This document shows positions 37,674 to 47,276 of a stretch of 64,000 bases of DNA, piece after piece. Under the pieces are notes generated by a model that did no database searches, was not told the DNA's origin, and saw only the letters and a program-made list of their open reading frames with translations. Position numbers and translations under genes: made by a program. Origin of the DNA: Pantoea alfalfae (GTDB lineage Bacteria > Pseudomonadota > Gammaproteobacteria > Enterobacterales > Enterobacteriaceae); contig NZ_CP082295.1 of assembly GCF_019880205.1 (NCBI RefSeq), positions 1-64,000 of the forward strand, given 5' to 3'. Within the stretch, counting starts at the first letter, position 1. Each line of letters starts with the position of its first letter.

Positions 37674-37702
37674 CCGCGCGCAACAAGTCGCGCGGCATTT
37701 TT
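37674..37702 (+). terminator. rho-independent terminator
   Basis: CCGCGCG (37674-37680) pairs with CGCGCGG (37689-37695), followed by CATTTTTTC. Confidence 0.85.
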
Positions 37703-37843
37703 TCGCCACAACTTCGCTCCAAAGAAATATGATTACGATCTGGTAATTTAACAGACAGGCAATAAGAACATTCTGTAAAAAGGTTTATCTTATTTTACTT
37801 AATGCCGATAAAATGCCTTACCTGTCGCTGCTTCAGTTCACCT

Positions 37844-38938
37844 ATGAATTATTACACTCCTGATGATGTTCAACTGAAGCACCGCTCGATGCGATTTGTG
37901 CGTCGTATGTTCATGATGCGCCAGCTCGGCACCGTTCTCTGTTTTTTGCCTATTCTGTCTGTTCTGATGGAGATGGGAAAAAGCACGGCACTTTGTGCTC
38001 TTCTGTGTACCAATGCCTTTATCTGGCCGTATATCGCTTACAGAATGGCGTTACGATCACGCGACTCTACCGGCTTTGAGCGTAAGAATCTGACACTGGA
38101 TGCCGCTTTTGGCGGCGTCTGGGTTGCTGCGATGGCCCTGAGTCCATTGCCCTCAATTATTATCATGGCGGTGCTGATCTCCGATCGTTACTCGGCAGGC
38201 GGCTGGGTTCAACTGAAATCTGCGCTGCAGGCCTTTCTGTTTGCCTTTGTGCTGGTCTGGTCAGCGGAAAAGGCTCCGCTGGTGCTGACGTTCAGTACCC
38301 GAACCGTCTGGCTGACACTGCCGCTGGCCAGCCTGTATCTGCTGGCACTCAGCGTGGTGTCATATAATCTGACGCTGAGTCTGCGCCAGAAGAACCGCGA
38401 GCTGGAACGCATTGCGCTAATGGATCCGGGCCTGAAAATCCCTAATCGTCGGCTGTTTGAGCGCCGGCTTGAAAGTGAGTTTTTGCGCACGCAGCGAGGC
38501 GAGGGCAAAGCCTGGTTAATGCTGCTGGATGTCGACCACTTCAAACAGGTTAATGATACCTATGGGCATGAAGCGGGTGACTTTCTGCTGACAGAGATTT
38601 CGGCACTGCTGCGTGACAGCGTCGGCCTGAAAGATGTGCCCGCCCGCTTTGGCGGTGATGAGTTGTGTGTGATCGTACGGGATGCGGATGAAACCAGCAT
38701 CCTGCTGCTGGCAGAGCAGATCAGGCAGGGGATTGCCCTGTTGCGGCTGCCAGCGTCATCCACATTTCAGTGTTCGGTGAGTATTGGGATTGCAGCAGCA
38801 CATGATGCGGCATCGATTCATGAGTGGCTGAGATGTGCTGATGAGGTGCTTTATCAGGTTAAGCGCGCCGGCCGCAACAATGTGAAGATATGGCATTCAG
38901 ACTCGCTGAACATACTCAGTGCAGTCAGGAGCAAATGA
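37844..38938 (+). CDS. MASE2-GGDEF diguanylate cyclase (DgcC/AdrA-like)
   Basis: Membrane-bound protein of about 364 residues. The N-terminal half has the MASE2 sensor region with several hydrophobic segments (MRFVRRMFMMRQLGTVLCFLP opening). The C-terminal GGDEF domain contains LDVDHFKQVNDTYGHEAGD and the active-site motif as GGDEL instead of GGDEF. The usual DxLTGLxNRR entry is altered to MDPGLKIPNRR. Resembles DgcC/AdrA, which makes cyclic di-GMP to activate cellulose. The start is uncertain: 37844 and 37802 both lack a good ribosome-binding site. Confidence 0.85.
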   Translation: MNYYTPDDVQLKHRSMRFVRRMFMMRQLGTVLCFLPILSVLMEMGKSTALCALLCTNAFIWPYIAYRMALRSRDSTGFERKNLTLDAAFGGVWVAAMALSPLPSIIIMAVLISDRYSAGGWVQLKSALQAFLFAFVLVWSAEKAPLVLTFSTRTVWLTLPLASLYLLALSVVSYNLTLSLRQKNRELERIALMDPGLKIPNRRLFERRLESEFLRTQRGEGKAWLMLLDVDHFKQVNDTYGHEAGDFLLTEISALLRDSVGLKDVPARFGGDELCVIVRDADETSILLLAEQIRQGIALLRLPASSTFQCSVSIGIAAAHDAASIHEWLRCADEVLYQVKRAGRNNVKIWHSDSLNILSAVRSK

Positions 38939-38974
38939 AGAAGTCAGCCTGGGACGCGTCCTCAGGCTGAGTGA

Positions 38975-39760
38975 TCAAATTGTCGGGTAGTCGCCAGTGC
39001 CTTCAGGCCACGGCGTCAGCAGATCGAAACCCTCTTCAGTGACGGCGATGGTATGTTCCCACTGCGCCGAGAGCGAGCGATCCCTGGTAACGACCGTCCA
39101 GCCATCTGACAGCACGCTGGTTCCGGCTTTACCGGCATTAATCATCGGTTCAATGGTAAAGATCATTCCTGCCTTCAGTGGCAGCCCTTCGCCTGGCGTG
39201 CCGTAATGCAGCACCTGTGGATCAGTGTGATAAATCTCACCCACGCCGTGACCGCAATATTCTCGCACTACAGAGAAACCAGCAGCTTCTGCAACACGCT
39301 GGATTGCCGCACCTACATCACCCAGTGTCGCGCCTGGACGGACCGTTTTGATCCCCGCAACCATCGATTGATAGGTAATCTCTACCAGACGTTTTGCACG
39401 TACTGACGGCGTGCCGACAAAATACATCCGGCTGGTATCGCCATACCAGCCATCTTTAATAACCGCCACATCGATATTAACGATATCGCCATCCTTAAGC
39501 TTTTTGCTGGCTGGTATACCGTGGCACACCACGTGATTGACCGACGTGCAGGTCGTGCGGGTATAGCCGTGGTAGCCGATGTTCGCGGGTGTCACCTTCA
39601 GTTCATTCACAATGAAGTCGTGACAGATATCATCCAGCTCTTCGGTGGTAATGCCGGGTCGAACGTGCGATGTAATCATCGCCAGTACCTGAGCGGCAGC
39701 CTGTCCGGCTGCCCGCGCCATCTCAATCTCTGCGGCGGTATGAATTTTAACGGTGTTCAT
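38975..39760 (-). CDS. map: methionine aminopeptidase type I (accessory copy)
   Basis: Cytosolic metalloprotease of 261 residues that removes the initiator methionine. All metal ligands are present: Asp in NIDVAVIKDGWYGDTS (two), His in GHGVGEIYH, Glu in FTIEPMINAG and in QWEHTIAV; the His in SVNHVVCHG is also kept. It is not next to rpsB/tsf, the usual chromosomal place of the essential map, so it is probably a paralogue. Its start overlaps the stop of a ParD-like gene by four bases, giving a coupled two-gene unit. Confidence 0.92.
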   Translation of the reverse strand: MNTVKIHTAAEIEMARAAGQAAAQVLAMITSHVRPGITTEELDDICHDFIVNELKVTPANIGYHGYTRTTCTSVNHVVCHGIPASKKLKDGDIVNIDVAVIKDGWYGDTSRMYFVGTPSVRAKRLVEITYQSMVAGIKTVRPGATLGDVGAAIQRVAEAAGFSVVREYCGHGVGEIYHTDPQVLHYGTPGEGLPLKAGMIFTIEPMINAGKAGTSVLSDGWTVVTRDRSLSAQWEHTIAVTEEGFDLLTPWPEGTGDYPTI

Positions 39761-40002
39761 AACACGTCTCCTTGTGTGGTGAGGCGCTCTTTTTGGAGCA
39801 TAGTGCGGATATCAGCGCCGCCGTCCAGTTCAAGCCGGACCAGCATCTGTGCCAGCTGGTGTTGGGTCTGCTGAGGATAGAGTTCAGCCAGCATACCGAG
39901 TTTGAGCCAGTGTTCTGCCTGTGCATTGATCGAACGGCTCATCGCCTGACTGGCGATGCGCAAATTTTCATGCATCAGGTCGGAGATCTTTACGATACCC
40001 AT
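39757..40002 (-). CDS. ParD-like DNA-binding/antitoxin family protein
   Basis: Protein of 81 residues. MGIVKISDLMHENLRIASQAMSRSINAQAEHWLKLG resembles the ribbon-helix-helix N-terminus of ParD-like antitoxins (strand, then two helices). The C-terminal part may contact a partner. It lies first in an operon with map, overlapping it by four bases, and an A/T-rich palindrome sits 9-34 bases upstream of its ATG, as expected for autoregulation. No toxin of the ParE fold is present; whether Map plays the partner role is inference. Confidence 0.75.
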   Translation of the reverse strand: MGIVKISDLMHENLRIASQAMSRSINAQAEHWLKLGMLAELYPQQTQHQLAQMLVRLELDGGADIRTMLQKERLTTQGDVL

Positions 40003-40010
40003 ATGAGCCT

Positions 40011-40036
40011 TATATGAAACGTATATGTTTCGTATA
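40011..40036. promoter_or_regulatory. palindromic operator before the ParD-like gene
   Basis: GAAAC-N6-GTTTC (40016-40031) within a larger near-palindrome of TATA and CGTATA steps. It lies just upstream of the ParD-like ATG and probably overlaps its promoter. Confidence 0.6.
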
Positions 40037-40327
40037 TAGTAACGCTAACGCAGTGGTTTGAAAAGAGGGGAAGATTCTCGCTCGCAGGAAATGTGGTACA
40101 ACGTTTTTAACTACGGCCGCTTATTTGATTTTAGGATAGAAAAATTTACTGTTTATACAGAGATGCGTTTGATCGGGTAACCGCAGTGCAGGCGCTCGAC
40201 AAACTGTGTCTTTTCTTGAAGGTTCGCAGATGACTGATTAGATGAAATCAGGATTTTTATCAGGCGGTTGTGGATATAAAGTCTTTAGCCTTGATGGGAC
40301 AAAATTTGATCAAACAACAGGGATGTA

Positions 40328-40747
40328 ATGATGAAAAAAATAATTGCGTTGACTGCGGTATTAGCAGTTTCCGGATGCCACATGAGTACAAATCACATCC
40401 GACAGCAGGGAATCAAGACTCCAGATGCGTCAGAGATTAAAAGTCAGTGCGAAGCTCAGACACCAGAGCATATTCAGGAGCGTGAAACGCAGCTCTGGCT
40501 CTGCCAGGCTGTAACAGCCATACAATATCGTTTTTTTGATGCAGATTCTTATCGCGGTAAAACATGTGATGTAAGGATCAGGCAGCCGGCAGGCGAGCCT
40601 CCGGTAAGCATCGACGTTCAGGCCGGAGATCCCGCTCTGTGTACGGCTGCTATTGAATCAATTAAACAAGCTGTAGAGGCTCAGACTTTTCCAATGAGAC
40701 TCGCCTTTCTGAAAGACGAATTTCCGATACATTTCGCCCCGCAGTAA
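40328..40747 (+). CDS. TolA C-terminal-domain lipoprotein
   Basis: Lipoprotein of 139 residues (138 if the second Met is used). A signal peptide ends in the lipobox AVSGC (Cys about 17). The rest resembles only the C-terminal domain of TolA, with paired cysteines (KTCDVRIRQ and GDPALCTAAIES) and the ending FPIHFAP. In TolA this domain binds colicins, phage g3p and TolB/Pal partners. A free, membrane-anchored copy could act as a decoy or modulator of the Tol-Pal system; that role is inference. The gene is monocistronic, with AGGGATG upstream. Confidence 0.8.
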   Translation: MMKKIIALTAVLAVSGCHMSTNHIRQQGIKTPDASEIKSQCEAQTPEHIQERETQLWLCQAVTAIQYRFFDADSYRGKTCDVRIRQPAGEPPVSIDVQAGDPALCTAAIESIKQAVEAQTFPMRLAFLKDEFPIHFAPQ

Positions 40748-40904
40748 GCCTATACGACTATCGAAAGCGTTGAATATCAGATCGATATGCAGTAAGCCGT
40801 CGGCCAGCCAGAACTGATGCTATCACTATGTCGATCTCTGAAGTACTGCGATCAGATGCGGACCCGTAAAACGTGAGGTGCAGAGGTTTATCGCGATGCA
40901 GTTA

Positions 40905-41150
40905 TCATTTGTCGCCAGTAGAATCTAAACCCTTCTTCCTGAACACTCGCCATTCATCCCAGCATTTTTCAGGGTTGATATCAAAATATCCGCGGCATTC
41001 TGCCATCGTAAAAGCAATATCGCTTGCCACTTCGATACAGGTGGCGCTATCCCTGATACTGCTGACTTCCTCTTCTGTAAGCGGGCTTCCTTTCTCATTC
41101 TCTTTTTTTAATAAGAGTGGAATGAGGGCAGGTATATAAACGAGGCTCAT
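40905..41150 (-). CDS. small protein, unknown function
   Basis: Eighty-one residues with a hydrophobic N-terminus (MSLVYIPALIPLLLKK) and then an acidic soluble part (GSPLTEEEVSSIRDSATCIEV, GYFDINPEKCWDEW). AGGA precedes the ATG by nine bases. No family recognised; the phrase PLTEEEVSSIRD occurs in small proteins found beside type VI or immunity loci, but nothing here supports that role. Confidence 0.55.
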   Translation of the reverse strand: MSLVYIPALIPLLLKKENEKGSPLTEEEVSSIRDSATCIEVASDIAFTMAECRGYFDINPEKCWDEWRVFRKKGLDSTGDK

Positions 41151-41493
41151 TTGTTATTTTCCTGATGGTTAAATATCACGCTGTGACTGAGAGCTGAAAT
41201 CACACAGCGCCTTAATGATGTGCTGTACAGTGCAGTCGCCGGGTAACATCGATTCAGCGCCCTTCTTCTGTCGGCAGGGTCAGCAATCAATAATTATGTC
41301 CGGGGCAGAGAGGCAAGTTTGCTTAACCTGGCTTGCCATCAGAAAAGGTGAACACGGATCCGCTCAGGTTATTCCGTTCTCTGCATTCCCTTTACTATAT
41401 TCTCGACAGCTGGCGCGATATCTTCAGCCAGAAAGTTGATATTTTGATCATGACTTAATCAACACCGGTCTATCCTTATGCCAGGAGGTACCT
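41151..41493. other. intergenic region, no recognised gene
   Basis: About 340 bases before the SRAP gene. A 74-codon frame (41215-41439) lacks a good ribosome-binding site and coding character. No clear LexA box is seen. Confidence 0.4.
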
Positions 41494-42174
41494 ATGTGTG
41501 GACGGTTTGCGCAGTACAGTAGCAGAGACGATTACTTTGACTCTCTGGGACTGAAGCCCGATGAAATCATTTATGATCCGGAACCTATAGGGCGTTTCAA
41601 TGTTGCGCCAGGCACCAACGTGCTGCTGCTCAATGAGCGGGATGATGAACTTCACCTGGACCCGGTTTACTGGGGCTACGATCCTGAGTGGTGGAATAAG
41701 CAGCCGCTAATCAATGCCCGGAGTGAAACAGCCCCAACCGGCCGTATGTTTAGGCCGTTATGGGAGCAGGGACGAGCCATTGTACCTGCCGATGGCTGGT
41801 ACGAGTGGAAGCGTGAGGGTGACAGGAAACAGCCATATTTTATCCACCACAAAGCGAAGGAACCGCTGTTTTTCGCCGCGATCGGCAGGGCGCCTTACGG
41901 TAAAGACCATGGACATGAGGGATTTGTTATCGTCACAGCGGCGAGCAACAAAGGCATGGTCGATATTCATGACCGCCGTCCACTGGTTTTACGGGCGGAC
42001 GCGGTACGCGAATGGCTCGGTGCTGAAACCACACCCGGTCGGGCACAGGACATTGCACATGAGGCCGCCTTACCCGAGCAGGATTTCACCTGGCACCCTG
42101 TTTCAGCCAAAGTCGGTAATATCCATAATCAGGGCGAGATGCTTATTGAAGAGATAAATCCTGAAGGCACATGA
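41494..42174 (+). CDS. yedK: SRAP-domain protein YedK (HMCES homologue)
   Basis: SOS-response-associated peptidase-like protein of 226 residues. After Met removal the catalytic Cys2 (MCGRF) forms a thiazolidine crosslink with abasic sites in single-stranded DNA. The partner residues are visible: Asn in INARSET, Glu in WYEWKR and His in DIHDRRPLVL. A strong CAGGAGG precedes the ATG. It stands alone. Such genes are frequent on mobile DNA, where they protect ssDNA during transfer or repair. Confidence 0.92.
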   Translation: MCGRFAQYSSRDDYFDSLGLKPDEIIYDPEPIGRFNVAPGTNVLLLNERDDELHLDPVYWGYDPEWWNKQPLINARSETAPTGRMFRPLWEQGRAIVPADGWYEWKREGDRKQPYFIHHKAKEPLFFAAIGRAPYGKDHGHEGFVIVTAASNKGMVDIHDRRPLVLRADAVREWLGAETTPGRAQDIAHEAALPEQDFTWHPVSAKVGNIHNQGEMLIEEINPEGT

Positions 42175-42253
42175 AGCGCAGGTGAGATAGGCACACCGCA
42201 ATCTGCCATGTTGATCGTTAATGAGTGTCATCACGCTGAAAAAAACGTTCAGC

Positions 42254-43417
42254 TTAATGGCGCTTGCGGTCACTCATTTTCACACCAAATACACAAAAGC
42301 CCAGTAAATCCTTGGCCTCATCTTCCACCCGGGTCACCATGACCAGATCGGACGAACCGTCAGGCAGCACAACCTCATAAGGGGGATAGGGAAGTCCTTT
42401 CAATCGGAATTCCTGCAGCCAGAGTAGTTTTTCAGCCTGAGACGGAATAACTTCATAAATATATTTATGGATAAGATCCTGCGGAGCCCAGCCGACCCGT
42501 TCGGCAAACGTGTCACTTGCATCAACGATCACCAGTTCCGGATTAAGAAAACAAATAGACGTGCCGGGAATCGCATACATGGATGAAATCTGATGCGCTC
42601 GCTGATCGAGGGAAAGGCGCGCAACCCGCCGCAGCGATCCTTTATCTGGTACTGCATTAAGCATCCGGCAGCTTTCCGCTCCTGAGACAGGTTTCCCGAA
42701 CAAATAGCCCTGCGCATAGAGGCAACCTATACCCCGGAGCATTTCAGCCTGTTCTTCGGTTTCAACGCCCTCCGCGATCACATCCATATCAAGGCTTCGG
42801 CCCAGACCGGCGACGCTGGAAATGATTTTGCGGCTGTCTTTTTTGTGCAGCATGGAGCGAATAAAACTGCTGTCAATTTTAAGCGTGTTAACCGGTAACT
42901 GAATCAGCCAGGCGAGGCTGGAATAGCCTGTTCCAAAATCATCCATTGCAATCTTACAACCCATACGTGACAGGGCTTCAATCTCTGTCCGGGCGGTATT
43001 GATATCATTTAACAGGGCTGTTTCAGTTATCTCAATCTTCAACCTTGCAAGATCGAGCTGAAATTCACTGGCTGTATTCCTTATAATTTCAGTAAGATAC
43101 CTGCCATCAAGCTGCGAAGGAGAAACATTCATCGATATAAACTGCTGTTCTGGCCATGTGGCAGCAACTTTGAAACCCTGTGCCATAAGGCTGAGCATCA
43201 GCTCGTCGAGCAGACCACTTCGCTCCATAGCCGGAATGAAGTCTGAAGGAGGCGTAACAATACCCTCCGGGGATATGTGCCGCGCGAGCATCTCAAACCC
43301 CATCACGCGCAAATCTTCCAGAGAAACTATCGGCTGAAAAAACGGGCGAAACTCGCCCAGCTTAATACGCTGTTGCAAACGTTCGCGCGTTTCATCATTT
43401 TCTACACCAGGTTTCAT
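42254..43417 (-). CDS. EAL-PAS cyclic-di-GMP phosphodiesterase
   Basis: Protein of 387 residues. The EAL domain is N-terminal (about 15-255) with EML replacing the signature EAL (GFEMLAR). It has SMNVSP, EITETALL, DDFGTGYSS, KIDSSFI, EGVE and QGYLFGKP, so most catalytic residues are kept. A PAS-like domain follows (about 275-380). Having the sensor after the enzyme is the reverse of the commonest order. The protein has no transmembrane segment. It is transcribed alone. Confidence 0.9.
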   Translation of the reverse strand: MKPGVENDETRERLQQRIKLGEFRPFFQPIVSLEDLRVMGFEMLARHISPEGIVTPPSDFIPAMERSGLLDELMLSLMAQGFKVAATWPEQQFISMNVSPSQLDGRYLTEIIRNTASEFQLDLARLKIEITETALLNDINTARTEIEALSRMGCKIAMDDFGTGYSSLAWLIQLPVNTLKIDSSFIRSMLHKKDSRKIISSVAGLGRSLDMDVIAEGVETEEQAEMLRGIGCLYAQGYLFGKPVSGAESCRMLNAVPDKGSLRRVARLSLDQRAHQISSMYAIPGTSICFLNPELVIVDASDTFAERVGWAPQDLIHKYIYEVIPSQAEKLLWLQEFRLKGLPYPPYEVVLPDGSSDLVMVTRVEDEAKDLLGFCVFGVKMSDRKRH

Positions 43418-43946
43418 TTCATTCCCGTAAATACATAATTTTCAGCCTGTTAACGAAAATTTTTCTGCAATTCAGGCTTTATAAACTCAGCGAACTCTGT
43501 CGACAATCGCATACTGGTTTAATCTTTTTTTCAGCATAATCATTAAGATAAACAGCTTCATATGACGGCTTATCTCAATACTGGCTTACTGTTTAATTGG
43601 GCAATATTTTATTACATTTGCTGTGTGTTCATATCTTATGCTGGTGAGTAAGACTACTAATTCACTATCGTTATCGGCTTCGACTTACTTTTCATTATAT
43701 CGTAATAGCACGACACCGACGTGGGTATTAACCCACATTCAAAATGGTCGCTTAGCTCAGAGCAGATGAATAAGGATAGGTGGGGGAAGTTACCTGTAAT
43801 GTTCGTGGTCATAAAAGGATAAATAACGATACAGGCTGACAATGAATATTAGCAAAGGTAATGAGTCCCAAAGTTGTAAAACTGATAAAGCTTTTAATCA
43901 TTAACGTTTAAATGTGTGCACAGCTGTCAAATAATGAGGTTTCTTA
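43418..43946. other. AT-rich intergenic region, no recognised gene
   Basis: About 530 bases with no convincing coding frame. It contains the upstream regions of the EAL-PAS gene and of the hydroxyacid-dehydrogenase pseudogene. Nothing else recognised. Confidence 0.4.
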
Positions 43947-44902
43947 ATGACCATTCATATCGTCATCCCAGATGATTATCAGTTTGCCACTCAAAAACTG
44001 GATTTTCTACATAGTGATAACAGCTTTCATTGCGCTGCTCTGGGCAATGTCAGCATGGACCCGATGGCAGAGAAATAGCTGTTATCAGCTGAAGCTTTGA
44101 TATTTATCCGCGAAAGGACGGTTATTGACGAAGCCTTTCTGCGACGCACGCCACCTCTTAAATTGATCAGTCAGACGGGTAAGCTGACGAGAAATGTCGA
44201 TAGTGATGCCTGCACGCGATCGGGTGTTGCCATTGTGGAAGGGAGTGCCTCACCGGTTGCGCCTGCTGAGCTAACCTGGTTGTTAATCATGGCTTCCCGC
44301 CGAAAATTTGTCTCGTCGGTGAATGCAATAGCCGAAGGGCACTGGCAGACAGAAATCGGATCTGCGATTCACAATCAGGTCATCGGCATTCTGGGCTATG
44401 GAAAATTGGTAAACGGCTTGCGTCCTATGCTGCCGTTTTTGGGATGCTGGTGCAGGTATGGGGAAGTTCGCGTGCGCAGGAAGAGGCACGAGCAGACGGA
44501 TGGACGGTTCCCGAAAGTCGGGAGCAATTTTTCGCCACGCGCGATGTGTTAACCGTGCACCAGCGGCTGGTGGCTGCGACGCAAGGCAACATCACGCCAG
44601 CCGATCTCGCGCTGATGAAAACTGATGCGTTATTCGTCAATACCAGCCGGGCTGAACTGGTTCATGACGGCGCGTTGCACAATGCCCTGACACAGGGGCG
44701 GCCTGGATTTGCGGCGTTGGATGTTTACGAAGAGGAACCGCTTTACAACACCCGGCATCCTTACCTGCAGATGCCCAATGTACTGTGTACGCGGCACCTG
44801 GGATATGTTGAAAAGGCCAGCTATGCGCTCTATTTCAGAACGGCATTTGATAATGTTGCGCGTTATTTTAGCGGTGACAGGTCGCATGTGATTAATTTCT
44901 GA
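43947..44902 (+). pseudogene. D-2-hydroxyacid dehydrogenase, interrupted
   Basis: The parts add up to one NAD-dependent D-2-hydroxyacid dehydrogenase of about 318 residues. It begins MTIHIVIPDDYQFATQ, meets an in-frame TAG at 44076-44078, and resumes in the same frame with LLSAEALIFIRERTVID. A one-base deletion in an A run near 44400 (after ILGYG, inside the NAD-binding GxGxxG) shifts the frame. The rest (LMKTDALFVNTSRAELV, ALDVYEEEPLYN, LGYVEKASY) ends at 44902. The catalytic His region reads TRHLGYVE, where homologues have TPHLGYVE. Two separate lesions point to a true pseudogene. Confidence 0.8.
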
Positions 44903-45290
44903 CTCCTTTGCGAAACTTCAGGGTGTGACTCTTTGAAAAAAATTGCCAGTTCAGGGCCAGATAATTAAGCAAGTAACAGAATCAAATGCACAACGCGCCA
45001 GAGCGCCATTCTCACGCTTTCCATACACCTTTTGGGCAAAAACTGCATAATTTACTTCGTAAAAAGAGGTGAAAGATCTTTCACATCTCTGGTGCTCAGT
45101 CTTACTAAAACTCACTCTCTTATGGCATCCCTCTTCTACTAATAGTCTCTTCCCCAGAAATTATTGCGCCTCGCATGCTTCCTTACTGCAATTTTCATGC
45201 TCGCTGCCGATAAAGACGGAAGGGACCAGCGAGCCACAGGTGCGGAACGTCGGTAATAACTTAATAAATCAGACGTCGGAGTGTTCAGCG
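44903..45290. other. intergenic region, no recognised gene
   Basis: About 390 bases before the chemoreceptor gene. It presumably carries that gene's promoter. Nothing else recognised. Confidence 0.35.
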
Positions 45291-46861
45291 ATGAGCAACA
45301 AAAAAACAAAATTAAGCGTTATGCTCACCGCAGCATTTCTCACTGTCATCTTAGCGGGCGTTTTTGTAACAGGTTTTGCCGGGTTTAAACTTAATACCGC
45401 CAGCGAACAGCAGGCGTTGACCCGCGCGCGCCTTGGCGATCTTCAGGCACTTCAAACGCTAAAAGATAACCTGACTCAGCAGGCGCTTCTTTTAGTCTCT
45501 GCGGCTGCAGGCACTCAGCCCCAGACAGAAGAAAAACTTAAAACGCAGTTTTTGTCTTACAGACCACGAATGACAATACCACTGCGCATTTCCGGCAGCT
45601 GATCAACGGTGCTAAAAGCATTCCTGGAATTAATCTTGCTGAAGTTGAAGAGGCTTCCACGCAACTCAATAAAATTGAAGTAGCATCAGGTCCGCTTCGT
45701 CAGGCTGAGCAGAATGTGTTTACGCCAGATGCTATTGCGTTCCGGGATAAGCTTCGGAGCGAACTGATTCCTGCGCTTACTCAATATCGTATCGCAGTGG
45801 ACGGCATGGTGAATTATCAGGCGCGGGTTACAGGTAAAACGGCGGAAACCTCAACGCAGGCGCTCTCGGGTGTTTATGTAACGCTGGCGTTTCTGACGAC
45901 CCTGTTTGTCATTTTGGGGTTTGTGATGAGTGGCCTGATTACCCGCTGGCTCAAGGTTCAACTGGGTGGCGAACCTTCTCATGCGCAGGGCCTGGCCGCC
46001 GCGATTGCTGCAGGGGATCTGACAACGACGGTGACACTTCGTCAGGGGGATACCGTCAGCATGATGGCGTCCCTGAATAGCATGCAAAATAATCTGCGCA
46101 AGTTGGTCTCCCATATCAAAGACTCCTCCGCTTCGGTAGCCATGGCTGCTGATGAAATTTCCCAGGGCAATACCGAACTTTCCTCCCGTACAGAGCAGCA
46201 GGCTGCCGCGTTACAGGAAACTGCCGCCAGTATCGAACAGCTCACCGTCACGGTAAAAAGCAATGCAGCGGGTGCGCAGCAGACTGCGGACTCTGCACGC
46301 GAAACCGCTACCCTGGCGCGGTCGGGCGAGCACGATATGCAGCGGATGTCAGAGACGATGAATGATATTTCCAAAAGCGCAGTGAAAGTCCGGGATATTA
46401 CTGCCGTTATCGAAGGAATCGCCTTCCAGACCAATATTCTGGCGCTCAACGCTGCGGTAGAAGCCGCTCGTGCGGGCGAACAGGGGCGGGGTTTTGCCGT
46501 CGTTGCCGGTGAAGTCAGGACGCTTGCTCAGCGCAGCGCCACGGCTGCCAGAGATATCAAACATCTGATTGAAGAAGCCGTAGCACAGGTTGAAAGTGGT
46601 GTTGTTGTCGCAACCGGAACAGGCAAGAGCATCCTTGATATCAATGCTATGGTCGGAAAACTGGCCGACGCGATGGACAACATCTCACTTGCCTCAGCAG
46701 AGCAGATGCAGGGCATTTCTCAGGTCAGTATTGCGGTCAATGAGATGGATGGCGTCACGCAGAATAATGCTGCACTGGTTGAGGAATCCTCTTCGGCATC
46801 GCAGTCACTTTCAGCCCAGGCACATTCGTTACGTGAAGCAGTGAATGCCTTTCGTCTGTAA
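45291..46861 (+). pseudogene. methyl-accepting chemotaxis protein, frameshifted
   Basis: The N-terminal part (45291-45602, MSNKKTKLSVMLTAAFLTVILAG, one transmembrane segment) and the C-terminal part ending at 46861 are in different frames. Coding continues through about 45560 in the new frame ([13 protein letters not shown]), so one base has been lost near a T run at 45548-45562. Corrected length is about 523 residues: TM1, periplasmic domain, TM2 ([20 protein letters not shown]), HAMP and the signalling domain with [32 protein letters not shown]. There is no C-terminal NWETF. A sequencing error is the alternative. Confidence 0.8.
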
Positions 46862-46890
46862 GCGTCATGGTTTGAGTGCACACTAATTAA

Positions 46891-46913
46891 AGCCCTCTGA
46901 CAGAGGGCTTTTC
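46891..46913 (+). terminator. terminator of the chemoreceptor gene
   Basis: AGCCCTCT (46891-46898) pairs with AGAGGGCT (46902-46909), followed by TTTC. Confidence 0.8.
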
Positions 46914-47276
46914 TCCGTGAGCATATTCAGGGCCGCTCAGAGAACTAAGGATCACGGTTAAGTAGAGTTATGTTCCCCGACGCATTTCCGCCAGCAGCGA
47001 TTGCCTGAAAGCCTTTAGCGCCTTTTGTTTATGCCCGTTTAAACAGGTTTCTCTGAACAATACTTTTGCTGAGAGAGGCAGATCCAGGCCAGTTCCCGGT
47101 TAGCTCACCACCATCCAGCGCTGACTTTCACGCCGTACTCGCCCGCTAATGCCATGGCGGCAGTTGTTTTGCAGCGTTTTTACACTTCACCAGCCTCTTT
47201 TTACGCCATTTTTACGGGCCTCCCGGTTTAATTGACGGCACCGGGCGCTTGTGCGCCTCTTATCGGAAAGCCGTGA
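46914..47276. other. intergenic region, no recognised gene
   Basis: About 360 bases between the chemoreceptor terminator and the GNAT gene, with nothing recognised beyond likely promoter sequence. Confidence 0.35.
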
